Below, piece after piece: positions 25,810 through 33,833 of a stretch of DNA of 64,000 bases. Within the stretch, counting starts at the first letter, position 1, and every line of letters begins with the position of its first letter. Origin of the DNA: Rhizobium sp. Root1212 (GTDB lineage: Bacteria > Pseudomonadota > Alphaproteobacteria > Rhizobiales > Rhizobiaceae); contig NZ_LMDA01000002.1 of NCBI RefSeq assembly GCF_001424985.1, positions 12,471 through 76,470 of the forward strand, in the 5' to 3' direction. Position numbers and translations under genes: made by a program. The notes under the pieces are model-generated. The model searched no databases. It was not told the origin of the DNA and saw only the letters and a list, made by a program, of their open reading frames with translations.

Positions 25810-27117
25810 TCAGGCTTTCAGAATGCCGCCGGCGGCGATCACGGCTTCGGGCGTATCGACGTCCAGATGGGCGGCCGCGCCGATCTCGACATCGATGACG
25901 GCAAGGCCACTGGTTTCGATGATGTCGCGGGCGCCGATATCGCCCCGCAACTTCAGGATCTCGGGGAAGGCGGCACGTGGTAAGATGACCGGATTGCCGC
26001 GCTTGCCGTTGGAGACGGCGCGCACGATAGCCTGACCGCGTGCTGCGCGGAAGGCGCCGATCAGCGCCTTTAGATCAGCCGTGGTGATGCCCGGCATATC
26101 CGCCAGCAGTACCATCAGCCCTTCTCTCTCCGCCATTCCCTCGGCCGAGAGACCGGTGACCAGCGAACTCGCCATGCCCTCGGCGAAGGTGGGGTTGTGC
26201 ATGGTTTGCAGATCAAGCCCGACCAGTGCCGTCTCGATGTCCGGCTTCCGGTGACCGGTGACTACGACGAGTTGCGCCGGGTTGGCGGCAAGCGCTGACT
26301 GCGCCACCCGCCGCACCAGCGGAATGCCGTCGAATTCTGCCAGAAGCTTATGGCGTCCGTCAGTCCCCATGCGGCTTGCCCGGCCGGCGGCAAGCAGGAC
26401 GATTCCGATCGAGCCGTCCTGCGTTTGCACCGGTTCGAGTGAGCGGCGGTGCCAAGCCTGGACAATCTCGGCCAGAATGGCGACGGCGATTTCCGCCGGT
26501 GTCGTCGCGCCGATATCGAGGCCGATAGGCGCGCGGATGCGGGCAAGATCGGCCTCGGCAAGACCTTCGGTGCGCAACCGTTCCAGCCGCTTGGCATGGG
26601 TTTTCCGACTGCCGAGGGCGCCGACGTAAAAGCAGCCGGTTTTCAGCGCAGCTATGATCGGCAAATCGTCGAGCGCCGGATCATGGGAGACGGCGACCAA
26701 CGCGGTGTAGGCATCGAGAGGCCGCTCTGCCAGGGCCGCAGCAGGGCGGCTGGCGACCAGATCGATATCGGTAAAACGTTCCGGCGTCGCGAAATCAGCG
26801 CGCGGATCGATGACGGTGAGATCGAAGCCGGCAAGCTTGGCCATTACCGCGAGCGACTGGCTGACGCGTACAGCCCCGATCACGATGATGCGCGGCGACG
26901 GAACATGGACTTGGACAAACAGGCTGCGGCCCTCGATGTCGATGACGGCGGATTTTCCCGAGAGGAGGGCGGTGCGCAATGCCGCCCCCAGCGCGCCCTC
27001 CATCGGGTCGGTCTCGGTAAACAGCCGGCTCGTTCCATCTTCGAGATCGGTAACGAGGGCGACGGCACGCCGCTCGGCGCGGGCGGTGTTGATCGCCCGA
27101 AGATGATCGAGGCGCAT
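25810..27117 (-). CDS. XdhC/CoxI-family protein fused to a MobA-like nucleotidyltransferase
   Basis: The 435-residue product starts at ATG 27117 (MRLDHLRAINTARAERRAVA). Residues ~1-230 are XdhC/CoxI-like, with a Rossmann segment VIGAVRVSQSLAVMAKLAGF and the conserved YVGALGSRKTHAKR and PIGLDIGATTPAEIAVAILAE motifs. Residues ~240-435 are a molybdenum-cofactor nucleotidyltransferase-like domain (IVLLAAGRASRMGTDGRHKL, VVTGH, VLLADMPGIT). Such proteins mature and insert the cofactor of xanthine-dehydrogenase/CO-dehydrogenase-type enzymes. TGATG overlap with the upstream XdhC gene shows tight coupling. No molybdoenzyme gene is in this window, so the client is elsewhere. Confidence 0.88.
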   Translation of the reverse strand: MRLDHLRAINTARAERRAVALVTDLEDGTSRLFTETDPMEGALGAALRTALLSGKSAVIDIEGRSLFVQVHVPSPRIIVIGAVRVSQSLAVMAKLAGFDLTVIDPRADFATPERFTDIDLVASRPAAALAERPLDAYTALVAVSHDPALDDLPIIAALKTGCFYVGALGSRKTHAKRLERLRTEGLAEADLARIRAPIGLDIGATTPAEIAVAILAEIVQAWHRRSLEPVQTQDGSIGIVLLAAGRASRMGTDGRHKLLAEFDGIPLVRRVAQSALAANPAQLVVVTGHRKPDIETALVGLDLQTMHNPTFAEGMASSLVTGLSAEGMAEREGLMVLLADMPGITTADLKALIGAFRAARGQAIVRAVSNGKRGNPVILPRAAFPEILKLRGDIGARDIIETSGLAVIDVEIGAAAHLDVDTPEAVIAAGGILKA

Positions 27118-27443
27118 CAATCGAGCCTTTCGATGAAAATGCGGATGCGACCGCCGCAGGAGAGGCCGGCGTGCCGGGCAGTCTCGTCCGTGACGCCGAA
27201 TTCGAGAACACGGGATTGGCCGCTGCCGATGATATACAGTGCTTCGGGGATGACGGCGCCCTCGATGCAGCCGCCGGAGATCGAACCGTGAGTATTGCCG
27301 TCGATGTCGATCACCAGATGGCTGCCGACCGGCCTTGGGGCCGAACTCCAGGTTTCGATGACCGTGGCGATGGCGACCGCTCTTCCCTCGTCTTTCCAGC
27401 GTTCGGCAACCACAAACGGCTCCGTCCCTGTCATTTGGTCCAT
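27117..27443 (-). CDS. XdhC/CoxI-family accessory protein (small, N-terminal domain only)
   Basis: A 108-residue protein matching the N-terminal XdhC_CoxI domain: AIATVIETWSSAPRPVGSHL, SGGCIEGAV and the LSCGGRIRIFIERL end, with two cysteines (GGC, SCGG) thought to hold Mo-cofactor or sulfur intermediates. Its stop overlaps the start of the fusion gene (TGATG), and the pair probably act together in molybdenum cofactor handling. AGGATAAACC precedes the ATG. Confidence 0.85.
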   Translation of the reverse strand: MDQMTGTEPFVVAERWKDEGRAVAIATVIETWSSAPRPVGSHLVIDIDGNTHGSISGGCIEGAVIPEALYIIGSGQSRVLEFGVTDETARHAGLSCGGRIRIFIERLD

Positions 27444-27589
27444 GGTTTATCCTGCCCCGCATGCTGCCGGGCTATAGAGCGCACTCGGAGACGCCGCCGT
27501 CAACCTTCAAGGGCGCGGCTTTGACCCCGTAACGGCTAAGACAATCCGTCTTCTGCGTCTGGAGTGAGCTTGGGCGTCCGTCGCAGAGC

Positions 27590-27740
27590 AAAAAAAATGG
27601 GCCGTCGGAAACCGCGGCCCATGAAGTGTGAAGGTCGAAACCTCCAGAGGGGAACAGCTGACGCGGCGGCACTGGGAGAAAAGCCGCGCTGTGCATCAAC
27701 TGAGAGCATGATGCCCGTTTTTTAGCGCCTCGAAAAACAT
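27590..27740 (-). ncRNA. Possible small RNA or leader peptide transcript with strong terminator
   Basis: On the minus strand an 8-bp stem ATGGGCCG / CGGCCCAT (plus-strand 27597-27604 and 27615-27622) is followed by eight T residues, a textbook terminator with no protein gene ending at it. A 40-codon ATG frame upstream (from 27708) is open but unremarkable. A transcript of roughly 100-130 nt starting near 27710-27740 would fit; I could not identify a secure promoter or a named sRNA family. Confidence 0.35.
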
Positions 27741-27842
27741 CTATTGTGCAATGCAGCTATGCAATTGCTATGGCGCTCATCGGTGCCGTTCGGTGGCGTT
27801 GCTGCGGCAGTTGGTGTTATAAAAAACGCAGCACCGCGATTC

Positions 27843-27858
27843 GTTGTACATGTACAAC
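27843..27858. promoter_or_regulatory. GTTGTACATGTACAAC palindrome, parS-like or RepA operator (copy 1)
   Basis: Perfect 16-bp palindrome with the GTT...AAC ends shared by repABC centromere sites (known consensus GTT-N4-GC-N4-AAC); here the central bases are AT rather than GC. It lies 260 bases before repA. Confidence 0.65.
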
Positions 27859-27946
27859 ATCTGAATGCGCCGCCATCGACGTGCATATGGTGCCCGAACC
27901 GATGCTCGCGATCCTATGCGGCGGAATGACGCCCGACGAAGATGAA

Positions 27947-27962
27947 GTTGTACGTGTACAAC
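27947..27962. promoter_or_regulatory. GTTGTACGTGTACAAC palindrome, parS-like or RepA operator (copy 2)
   Basis: Near-identical to copy 1 (centre GT instead of AT), 104 bases downstream of it and 156 bases before the repA start. Direct pairing upstream of repA suggests partition-protein binding or autoregulation. Confidence 0.65.
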
Positions 27963-28118
27963 CATCTTTGATCATCGTCGGTGGCGGCGGGAAACAATTG
28001 TTCGTATTAACTTTTCGTTAACCAAAAATGGTTTGCCCGACTCGGGGAATCGGACTAGCGTGATCAGCGCTTATTCGCGGAAATTTTGCAAAAAAGCGCA
28101 GAATTGAGATCGAGGCCG

Positions 28119-29321
28119 ATGATTTTGACACAACCCACGCCAGCTATGAGCGGAAACCTGCGCTCGCTGATCACGTCAGATGCTGACGAATTGATGCGCC
28201 AGCTTCAGGCACACCAGCAGCGGACCTTTCCGCCGACGGCGCGCAAGAGCATCCGGAACTTCACGTCCGCGGAGGCTGCCGACTTTATCGGCATCCATCA
28301 GGGCTATCTTCGCCAGATCGTCGCCGAGGGCCATGGCCCCGAGCCGAGCGCCAATGGCCGGCGCACCTATTCCGTGGATGACATCGAAGCCCTGCGCAGG
28401 CTTCTTGACGAAGGAGGGAAGGGGCCTCGCAAATATATCCGCCATCGGCGCGACGGTGAAAAGCTGCAGGTGATTTCCGTCATGAACTTCAAGGGCGGCA
28501 GCGGCAAGACCACCACATCGGCTCACCTTGCACAATTCCTGGCGCTTCGCGGATATCGCACACTGGCGATCGACCTCGATCCGCAGGCGTCGTTGTCCGC
28601 CCTGTTCGGCCACCAGCCGGAACTGGATGTCGGGGAAAACGAGACGCTTTACGGTGCGATCCGCTATGACCGGGCACGTCGGGACGTGACCGAAATCGTG
28701 CGGGCGACCTACACGCCCAATCTCCATATCATTCCGGGCAATCTGGAGCTGATGGAGTTCGAGCACGAGACGCCGAAGGCGCTGGCGGCCCGCACCGGGA
28801 CCGATTCCATGTTCTTCGCGCGCATCGGCGATTGCCTCGCCGATATCGAAAGCGCCTATGACGTCGTCGTCATCGATTGTCCGCCGCAACTTGGATTTCT
28901 GACGCTTTCGGCGCTTTGCGCGGCGACGGCGGTCCTGATCACCGTTCATCCCCAGATGCTCGACGTGATGTCGATGAGCCAGTTCCTCCAGATGACCGGT
29001 GATCTGCTTCAGGTCGTCGAGAACGCCGGCGGGACGATGAACTACGACTGGATGCGCTATCTGGTGACGCGCTTCGAGCCCAATGACGGGCCGCAGGCGC
29101 AGATGGCCGGCTTCATGCGTTCGATCTTCGGAAACCGGGTGCTGAGCAACACGATGCTGAAATCGACGGCGGTGTCTGACGCCGGCCTCACCAAGCAAAC
29201 CCTCTACGAGGTCGATCGCGGCCAATTCACGCGAGGCACCTATGATCGGGCACTTGAATCCCTGACGGCCGTGAACACCGAGATCGAGGATCTCGTCAAG
29301 CAAACATGGGGGCGGAAGTAA
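28119..29321 (+). CDS. repA: Plasmid partitioning protein RepA (ParA-type ATPase)
   Basis: The 400-residue protein has an N-terminal HTH-containing region (FTSAEAADFIGIHQGYLRQI), a deviant Walker A (NFKGGSGKTTTSAHL, ~residue 130), Walker A' (AIDLDPQASLSALFG) and Walker B (VVVIDCPPQLGFLTL). It moves and segregates the replicon with RepB and represses the operon. ATG 28119 is chosen because GAGG lies 4 bases upstream; the frame opens further up at a TTG. repB follows after 3 bases. Confidence 0.95.
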   Translation: MILTQPTPAMSGNLRSLITSDADELMRQLQAHQQRTFPPTARKSIRNFTSAEAADFIGIHQGYLRQIVAEGHGPEPSANGRRTYSVDDIEALRRLLDEGGKGPRKYIRHRRDGEKLQVISVMNFKGGSGKTTTSAHLAQFLALRGYRTLAIDLDPQASLSALFGHQPELDVGENETLYGAIRYDRARRDVTEIVRATYTPNLHIIPGNLELMEFEHETPKALAARTGTDSMFFARIGDCLADIESAYDVVVIDCPPQLGFLTLSALCAATAVLITVHPQMLDVMSMSQFLQMTGDLLQVVENAGGTMNYDWMRYLVTRFEPNDGPQAQMAGFMRSIFGNRVLSNTMLKSTAVSDAGLTKQTLYEVDRGQFTRGTYDRALESLTAVNTEIEDLVKQTWGRK

Positions 29322-29324
29322 GCG

Positions 29325-30341
29325 ATGGCCAGAAAGAACATTTTTGGTGCTGAGCCTGAGTTGCCCGTGGGAAATGATGGCGAGGCGATCCCGCTTGCCG
29401 ATATTCGCCCGCTTGCCAATCTCGAGCGGCCGTTGCGCCGTTCAGGTCCCGTGGGCGCCTTTTCGCAGTCGCTCGGTAATATCTCCGAGAAGGCGCAGCG
29501 TGCCGAAGACCTCGAAAAGAAGCTCGCCCATAGCCAGGCGATTGTCGATCTAGACCCCTCGGTGATCGATAGCTCCTTTGTTCCCGATCGGCTTGCCGGC
29601 GATTCCGATGGTCTCGATATGTTGGTAAACCAGATCAGGGAGCATGGGCAGCAGGTTCCGATCCTCGTTCGCCCCCATCCCGATAGCGATGGACGCTATC
29701 AGGTCGCCTACGGGCATCGCCGCCTCGCGGCGATCAGGAAGATCGGCGGCGTGGTCAAGGCGGTTATCCGCGCGCTGACGGATGAACAGCTCGTCGTCAG
29801 CCAGGGGCAGGAGAACAATGCCCGGACCGATCTCTCCTACATCGAGCGGACTTTCTTTGCGCTGCGGCTTGAACGGCGCGGGTTTGGCAGGGATATTATC
29901 ATGTCCTCCCTCGGGGTGGACAAGGCGGCATTGTCGCGCATGATTGCGCTCGCGGTAAGCTTGCCGGATGAACTGATCGAAGCGATCGGGCCGGCGCCCG
30001 GATATGGGCGCACACGGTGGGCGGAACTCGCCGAGCTGATCGAAAACCCGGCGAAAAAATCCAAGGCCTTGAAGCTGATCCATGCCGACGGCTTTGCAGT
30101 CCTGTCGTCGGACGAACGCTTCGAGCATGTTTTCGAACAACTGCGGACGGTCAAGCCGAAAGGCCGGAGCGAGCAGTGGAAGGCGGGCGGCTCGAAGGCC
30201 GTGAAGATCACGGAAACTGATGCCAGCCTCACTTTGAACTTCAACAAGGCCGTGTTGCCGGATTTCGGCGCCTTCGTCGAACAGCGGCTAAACGGTCTCT
30301 ACGAGGAATTTCTGGAGCGGAAAAAGGAGCTTAAGGCTTAA
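29325..30341 (+). CDS. repB: Plasmid partitioning protein RepB (ParB-type)
   Basis: A 338-residue ParB family protein: N-terminal ATPase-contacting region, the ParB nuclease-like core (LVNQIREHGQQVPILVRPHP, YQVAYGHRRLAAIRKIG, GQENNARTDLSYIERTFFA) and a C-terminal KorB-like/HTH and dimerisation part. It binds parS sites, probably the palindromes upstream of repA. Three bases after repA; its stop is followed immediately by the counter-transcribed RNA region. Confidence 0.95.
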   Translation: MARKNIFGAEPELPVGNDGEAIPLADIRPLANLERPLRRSGPVGAFSQSLGNISEKAQRAEDLEKKLAHSQAIVDLDPSVIDSSFVPDRLAGDSDGLDMLVNQIREHGQQVPILVRPHPDSDGRYQVAYGHRRLAAIRKIGGVVKAVIRALTDEQLVVSQGQENNARTDLSYIERTFFALRLERRGFGRDIIMSSLGVDKAALSRMIALAVSLPDELIEAIGPAPGYGRTRWAELAELIENPAKKSKALKLIHADGFAVLSSDERFEHVFEQLRTVKPKGRSEQWKAGGSKAVKITETDASLTLNFNKAVLPDFGAFVEQRLNGLYEEFLERKKELKA

Positions 30342-30344
30342 AAG

Positions 30345-30397
30345 AAAAAGGCCCCCAAACGTCGCCGTCGTGGAAGCCTCTCTCGTATTCTCTAGCA
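30345..30397 (-). ncRNA. repABC counter-transcribed RNA (incompatibility RNA)
   Basis: In the 150-base repB-repC gap the minus strand has a good promoter: TTGACT (30427-30432) and GATTCT (30404-30409) with 17-bp spacing. It reads into a ~53-nt transcript ending in a stem GGCTTCC / GGGGGCC (plus-strand 30372-30378, 30350-30356, with G-U pairs) followed by five T residues. This matches the location, size and structure of the antisense RNA that represses repC and determines incompatibility in this plasmid family. Confidence 0.85.
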
Positions 30398-30491
30398 AGG
30401 TCGAGAATCGCATTTCCATGAATCACAGTCAAGAGTCTTTGGCGCCGTTTTGGTGAGCGGATTTCTTTTGCCTCGAGAAAGGTGAAAGAAA

Positions 30492-31706
30492 ATGCGGAAT
30501 GGACATGTGACGACGCCATTTGGGCGGCGATCGATGACGCTTGCCTTGGTGAAGGGCCAGCTCGATACGGCTGCGGTTGATGCAACCTGCGGGGTCGAGA
30601 AATGGAAAATCTATCGCGACGTATGTGAGGCCCGCGAAATCCTCGGTTTGCACGACCGGCAACTCGCCGTCCTCAACGCGCTTTTGTCGTTTTATCCTCA
30701 GGCGGAACTTTCCGAGGAAAACGGCTTGGTGGTCTTTCCGTCAAACGCGCAGCTTTCGGTGCGTGCGCACGGCATTTCCGGAAGCACGCTTCGGCGCTGT
30801 CTCTCTGCTTTGGTCGAGGCAGGCCTCATTCACCGCCGCGATAGCCCGAACGGGAAACGCTATGCACATCGGGACAGGGCAGGGCAGGTCGAAGAAGCTT
30901 TTGGCTTCAGCCTTGCTCCGTTGCTGGCGCGCGGCAGCGAACTTTCGCATCTCGCCCAGAAGGCGGCCGACGACTTGCGCCTTTTCCGCCGGACTAAGGA
31001 AGCGCTAAGCATTTGCCGCCGCGATGTGCGCAAAATGATCACAGCGGCGATGGAGGAGGGGGCTGATGGCGACTGGTCGGCAATAGAGGAGCATTTCATT
31101 GCGCTTGTCGGCCGTCTGCCTCGGTCGCCCAAGCACGAAGACGTCGCGTCCGTTCTCGAGGACATGGCGATGCTTCGCGATGAAATCGTCAACATCCTGG
31201 AAATGCAGCTGAAACCGCAAGATATGCACGCCAATGATGGTCATCATGACCGTCACATACAGAATTCAAAACCCGACTCTAACCATGAACTTGAACCTAG
31301 CTCTGAAAAAGAGCAGGGCGAGGGATCGAGCCCTGAAACGAGACGGAGGGCCGAGCCGTTGAAGGCGTTCCCGCTCAGCATGGTGATGAAGGCTTGCCCG
31401 CAGATTGCGGATTATGCATCAGGCGGCCAGATTTCGCATTGGCGCGACCTGATGGCAGCGGCGGTGGTGGTTCGCTCGATGCTGGGCGTCAGCCCGTCGG
31501 CGTATCAGGAGGCGTGCGAGATCATGGGGGCTGAAAACGCTGCCGTCGCCGTCGCCTGCATCCTTGAGCGGACGGAGCATATCAATTCTGCGGGGGGATA
31601 TCTGCGAGACTTGACCCGAAAAGCAGCGCGCGGCGAATTCGCTCTCGGCCCCATGCTGATGGCTGCAATGCGGGCGAATACCGGAACCGACAGGCGAAGC
31701 GCATAA
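30492..31706 (+). CDS. repC: Replication initiator RepC
   Basis: A 404-residue RepC with the conserved opening HVTTPFGRRSMTLALVKGQ, the winged-helix region (LGLHDRQLAVLNALLSFYP, GISGSTLRRCLSALVEAGLIHRRDSPNGKRYAHR) and the C-terminal domain (FPLSMVMKACPQIADYASGG, SAGGYLRDLTRKAARGEF). It initiates replication at an origin within its own gene. The start at ATG 30492 follows GAAAGGTGAAAGAAA. Translation is controlled by the antisense RNA just upstream. Confidence 0.95.
   Translation: MRNGHVTTPFGRRSMTLALVKGQLDTAAVDATCGVEKWKIYRDVCEAREILGLHDRQLAVLNALLSFYPQAELSEENGLVVFPSNAQLSVRAHGISGSTLRRCLSALVEAGLIHRRDSPNGKRYAHRDRAGQVEEAFGFSLAPLLARGSELSHLAQKAADDLRLFRRTKEALSICRRDVRKMITAAMEEGADGDWSAIEEHFIALVGRLPRSPKHEDVASVLEDMAMLRDEIVNILEMQLKPQDMHANDGHHDRHIQNSKPDSNHELEPSSEKEQGEGSSPETRRRAEPLKAFPLSMVMKACPQIADYASGGQISHWRDLMAAAVVVRSMLGVSPSAYQEACEIMGAENAAVAVACILERTEHINSAGGYLRDLTRKAARGEFALGPMLMAAMRANTGTDRRSA
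31225..31320. other. Probable origin of replication inside repC
   Basis: The linker between the two RepC domains is locally A+T-rich, encodes a low-complexity polar stretch (His, Asn, Ser, Glu), and contains a dyad GGTCATcATGACC at 31239-31251. In repABC plasmids the origin maps to such an A+T-rich, dyad-containing stretch in the middle of repC. Confidence 0.55.
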
Positions 31707-31859
31707 TCTGAGTGTCCGATTACTGAATTTTTGGCGATCGGATCGCGATACAGACGTCGTTTCGGGCGGATGGCAGCCTAGAAGAGTGGAGGGGAGGGGG
31801 TTTTCTTCGTGCTGTCATAGTCCGGGAGGCCGCACCCATCGGATGCGGCTCGGCTTGGT

Positions 31860-33044
31860 TCAATCTGCCGTCGTTTTGCCAAGCCGTTGCTGGACCAGTG
31901 CCAGCCAGTAGCGCAGGCCGTGGACGATGGCATCGTCGTTGAAGTCGTAGGCCGGGTTGTGTAGGTCTGCGCTATCGCCGTTGCCGAGCCAGATGAAGGC
32001 GCCGGGGCGTTTCTCCAGCATGTAGGAGAAATCTTCCGAGCCCATGGTCTGCGGGTGGTCATCATCGACATTGGCGGCGCCTGCGACCGTCCTGGCCGCG
32101 GCGGCCGCGAGCTTTGTCTTTTCCGGGTCATTCACGGTGACCGGATAGCCCGGCCGCCAGTCGATTTCGGCCTCGGCGGAAAAGAGCTTGGCCGTCATCG
32201 TCACGACATCGCGGAAGCGTGCTTCCACAGCCGCTCGGGTCTTCGGCTGCATGGTGCGGATGGTGCCGCCGATCCTCACCGCCGCGGGAATGACGTTCAA
32301 TGCCCTGTCGCTGCCGGCCTCGACATAGGTGAGCGAGAGCACGACGGAATCCAATGGATCGGTAAAGCGAGAGGCGATGGTCTGCAATGCGGTAATCATG
32401 TGCCCCATGGCCACGACCGGATCATGGCTGAGATGAGGGGAAGCGGCATGGCCACCCTTGCCGATGATCGTGATGACGAAACGATCGCCGCCAGCCATGA
32501 CGGGGCCGCTGCGAGTGGCGAACGAGCCGACGGCGAGGCCCGGTTCATTGTGCATACCGTAGACTTCCTCGATGCCGAAGCGTTCGAGCAGGCCTTCTTC
32601 GATCATCAACCGCCCGCCACCGCCGCCCTCTTCCGCGGGCTGGAAGACCAGCACGACTTTGCCGGCAAAATCACGGGTTTCGGCAAGCCGTCGGGCGGCA
32701 GCCAGCAGCATAGCGGTATGGCCGTCATGCCCGCAGGCATGCATCATGTTTTCGACCTTCGAAGCGTAGGGCAGGTTGGTTTGCTCAGCCATCGGCAACG
32801 CATCCATGTCGCAGCGCAGCGCGATCGTACGGCCCGGCCCGTTCTTGCCTTTGATGACGGCGACGACACCGGATTTCGCAATGCCGCCGACAACGTCGTC
32901 GCAACCGAATTCCGTCAGCTTCTGCGTCACCAGCGCCGCAGTTTTTGGAAGATCGAACAGCAGTTCCGGATGCTGATGGATCGTCCGGCGCCAGGCTTTG
33001 GCTTCTTCTGCCAAAGCCGAGAGGGAAGGGGCGTCAAAGGTCAT
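31860..33044 (-). CDS. M20-family amidohydrolase (hippurate/IAA-amino acid hydrolase type)
   Basis: The 394-residue protein has the M20D signatures: RRTIHQHPELLFDLPKTA, RCDMDALPM, MHACGHDGHTAMLL (metal-binding C/H/D), FQPAEEGGGGGRLMIEEG (catalytic Glu and metal Glu) and a lid-domain GKGGHAASPH. It hydrolyses N-acyl or amino-acid amides in the cytoplasm. It is an isolated gene after repC; the upstream region is AT-rich with a GA microsatellite. The natural substrate is not readable. Confidence 0.9.
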   Translation of the reverse strand: MTFDAPSLSALAEEAKAWRRTIHQHPELLFDLPKTAALVTQKLTEFGCDDVVGGIAKSGVVAVIKGKNGPGRTIALRCDMDALPMAEQTNLPYASKVENMMHACGHDGHTAMLLAAARRLAETRDFAGKVVLVFQPAEEGGGGGRLMIEEGLLERFGIEEVYGMHNEPGLAVGSFATRSGPVMAGGDRFVITIIGKGGHAASPHLSHDPVVAMGHMITALQTIASRFTDPLDSVVLSLTYVEAGSDRALNVIPAAVRIGGTIRTMQPKTRAAVEARFRDVVTMTAKLFSAEAEIDWRPGYPVTVNDPEKTKLAAAAARTVAGAANVDDDHPQTMGSEDFSYMLEKRPGAFIWLGNGDSADLHNPAYDFNDDAIVHGLRYWLALVQQRLGKTTAD

Positions 33045-33414
33045 GGAGTGTCTCCGAACATCAGGCTAATGGGCCTTCGCGAACGGCGAAGCGGCCCGGA
33101 TCAAAGTCCAGTGTTCGAAACTATCCGCAAACGGGCTGGTTTCAACTGGCTTTGCATGAGAGAGAGAGAGAGAGAGAGCAATGATGCTGTAGCCGACTAC
33201 GCTATATCCAAGACAACGGATAATGCAACATTATCCATCATTCTAGAAATATGTAAAAATGTGCGGTTTTACTTAAAATGTAAATCAAAAGTGCATCTAT
33301 TATATAGCTCGTTCGGCATGGGTTCCACATGCACTGCTCCAGCAGTGCGTTCTCAAGAGCATGGCTCTTTTCATTCTGCCTTCCGGGCATTACTCGAAGC
33401 TGTTCCGGCGATAG
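33045..33414. other. AT-rich intergenic region with microsatellite and hairpins
   Basis: No gene. It contains (GA)10 at 33158-33178, an AT-rich block 33215-33310, a perfect 8-bp hairpin GCACTGCT / AGCAGTGC (33331-33348) and a short terminator-like AAGAGC / GCTCTT plus TT (33355-33371). The base composition differs from the surrounding genes, which suggests a junction. Confidence 0.6.
33158..33178. repeat. (GA)10 dinucleotide microsatellite
   Basis: Twenty-one uninterrupted GA bases 114 bp upstream of the M20 amidohydrolase start. Long dinucleotide runs are rare in these genomes and can vary in length by slippage. Confidence 0.9.
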
Positions 33415-33830
33415 ATGGGCATGAACGTCAATCTTTTCTGGCTGGACCTGCCGGAGGGTGACCTCGAACGAGTCTGGGTGATTAAGCCGTCGCATCCGAT
33501 CACCGAGGGCCTGCCACCGTATTTCGAGGCCTCGGAAATGTGCGGCGAGCCCTTCGACAATCCGACGCTGGATGAACTGACCTTCATCGCCTGGTATTCG
33601 GCGACGAGGTCTTTCGCAGCGGTGGCACTTTACAGAGCGGTCGCATCTTCTTCTTCAACCCCGGCCGCGAGACCTATCTGGTTGTCGTCAAGGTCATCTC
33701 GAACGGCATTCGCCGGGCGAACCAGAAGCATACGGATGGCCGGATTCCGGAGAACTGCCACTGGAAGGAGTCGCTGTATGACAAGACCGCGCCGAACTTT
33801 GGTGACGGGCGTTCGCTCGACTTTGCAACG
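33415..33830 (+). pseudogene. Remnant of a ThuA-like (trehalose utilisation) protein
   Basis: The frame from 33415 reads VNLFWLDLPEGDLERVWVI, SHPITEGLPPYFEASEM, GEPFDNPTLDELTFIAWY, which matches the middle of ThuA-family proteins. At about 33599 one base is lost and the sequence continues in the next frame as GDEVFRSGGTLQSGRIFFF, NPGRETYLVVVKVISNGI. The N-terminal half (roughly 90 residues) is missing and there is a short internal loss after RETY. The gene is dead. It abuts the ROK regulator, whose relatives often control sugar genes. Confidence 0.75.
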
Positions 33831-33833
33831 CTA

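Larger units (their letters stand above)
27444..28118. other. Region upstream of repABC: terminator, possible sRNA, palindromes
   Basis: No convincing protein gene. A minus-strand terminator and possible small RNA lie at 27590-27740. Two 16-bp palindromes at 27843-27858 and 27947-27962 precede repA. The repA promoter must lie in the AT-rich stretch 27990-28110. Short open frames here have shadow composition. Confidence 0.6.

Noticed and set aside
31830-31855. GC hairpin past the M20 amidohydrolase stop
   Set aside because: Six-base stem with large loop and no T-run; too weak to call a terminator.
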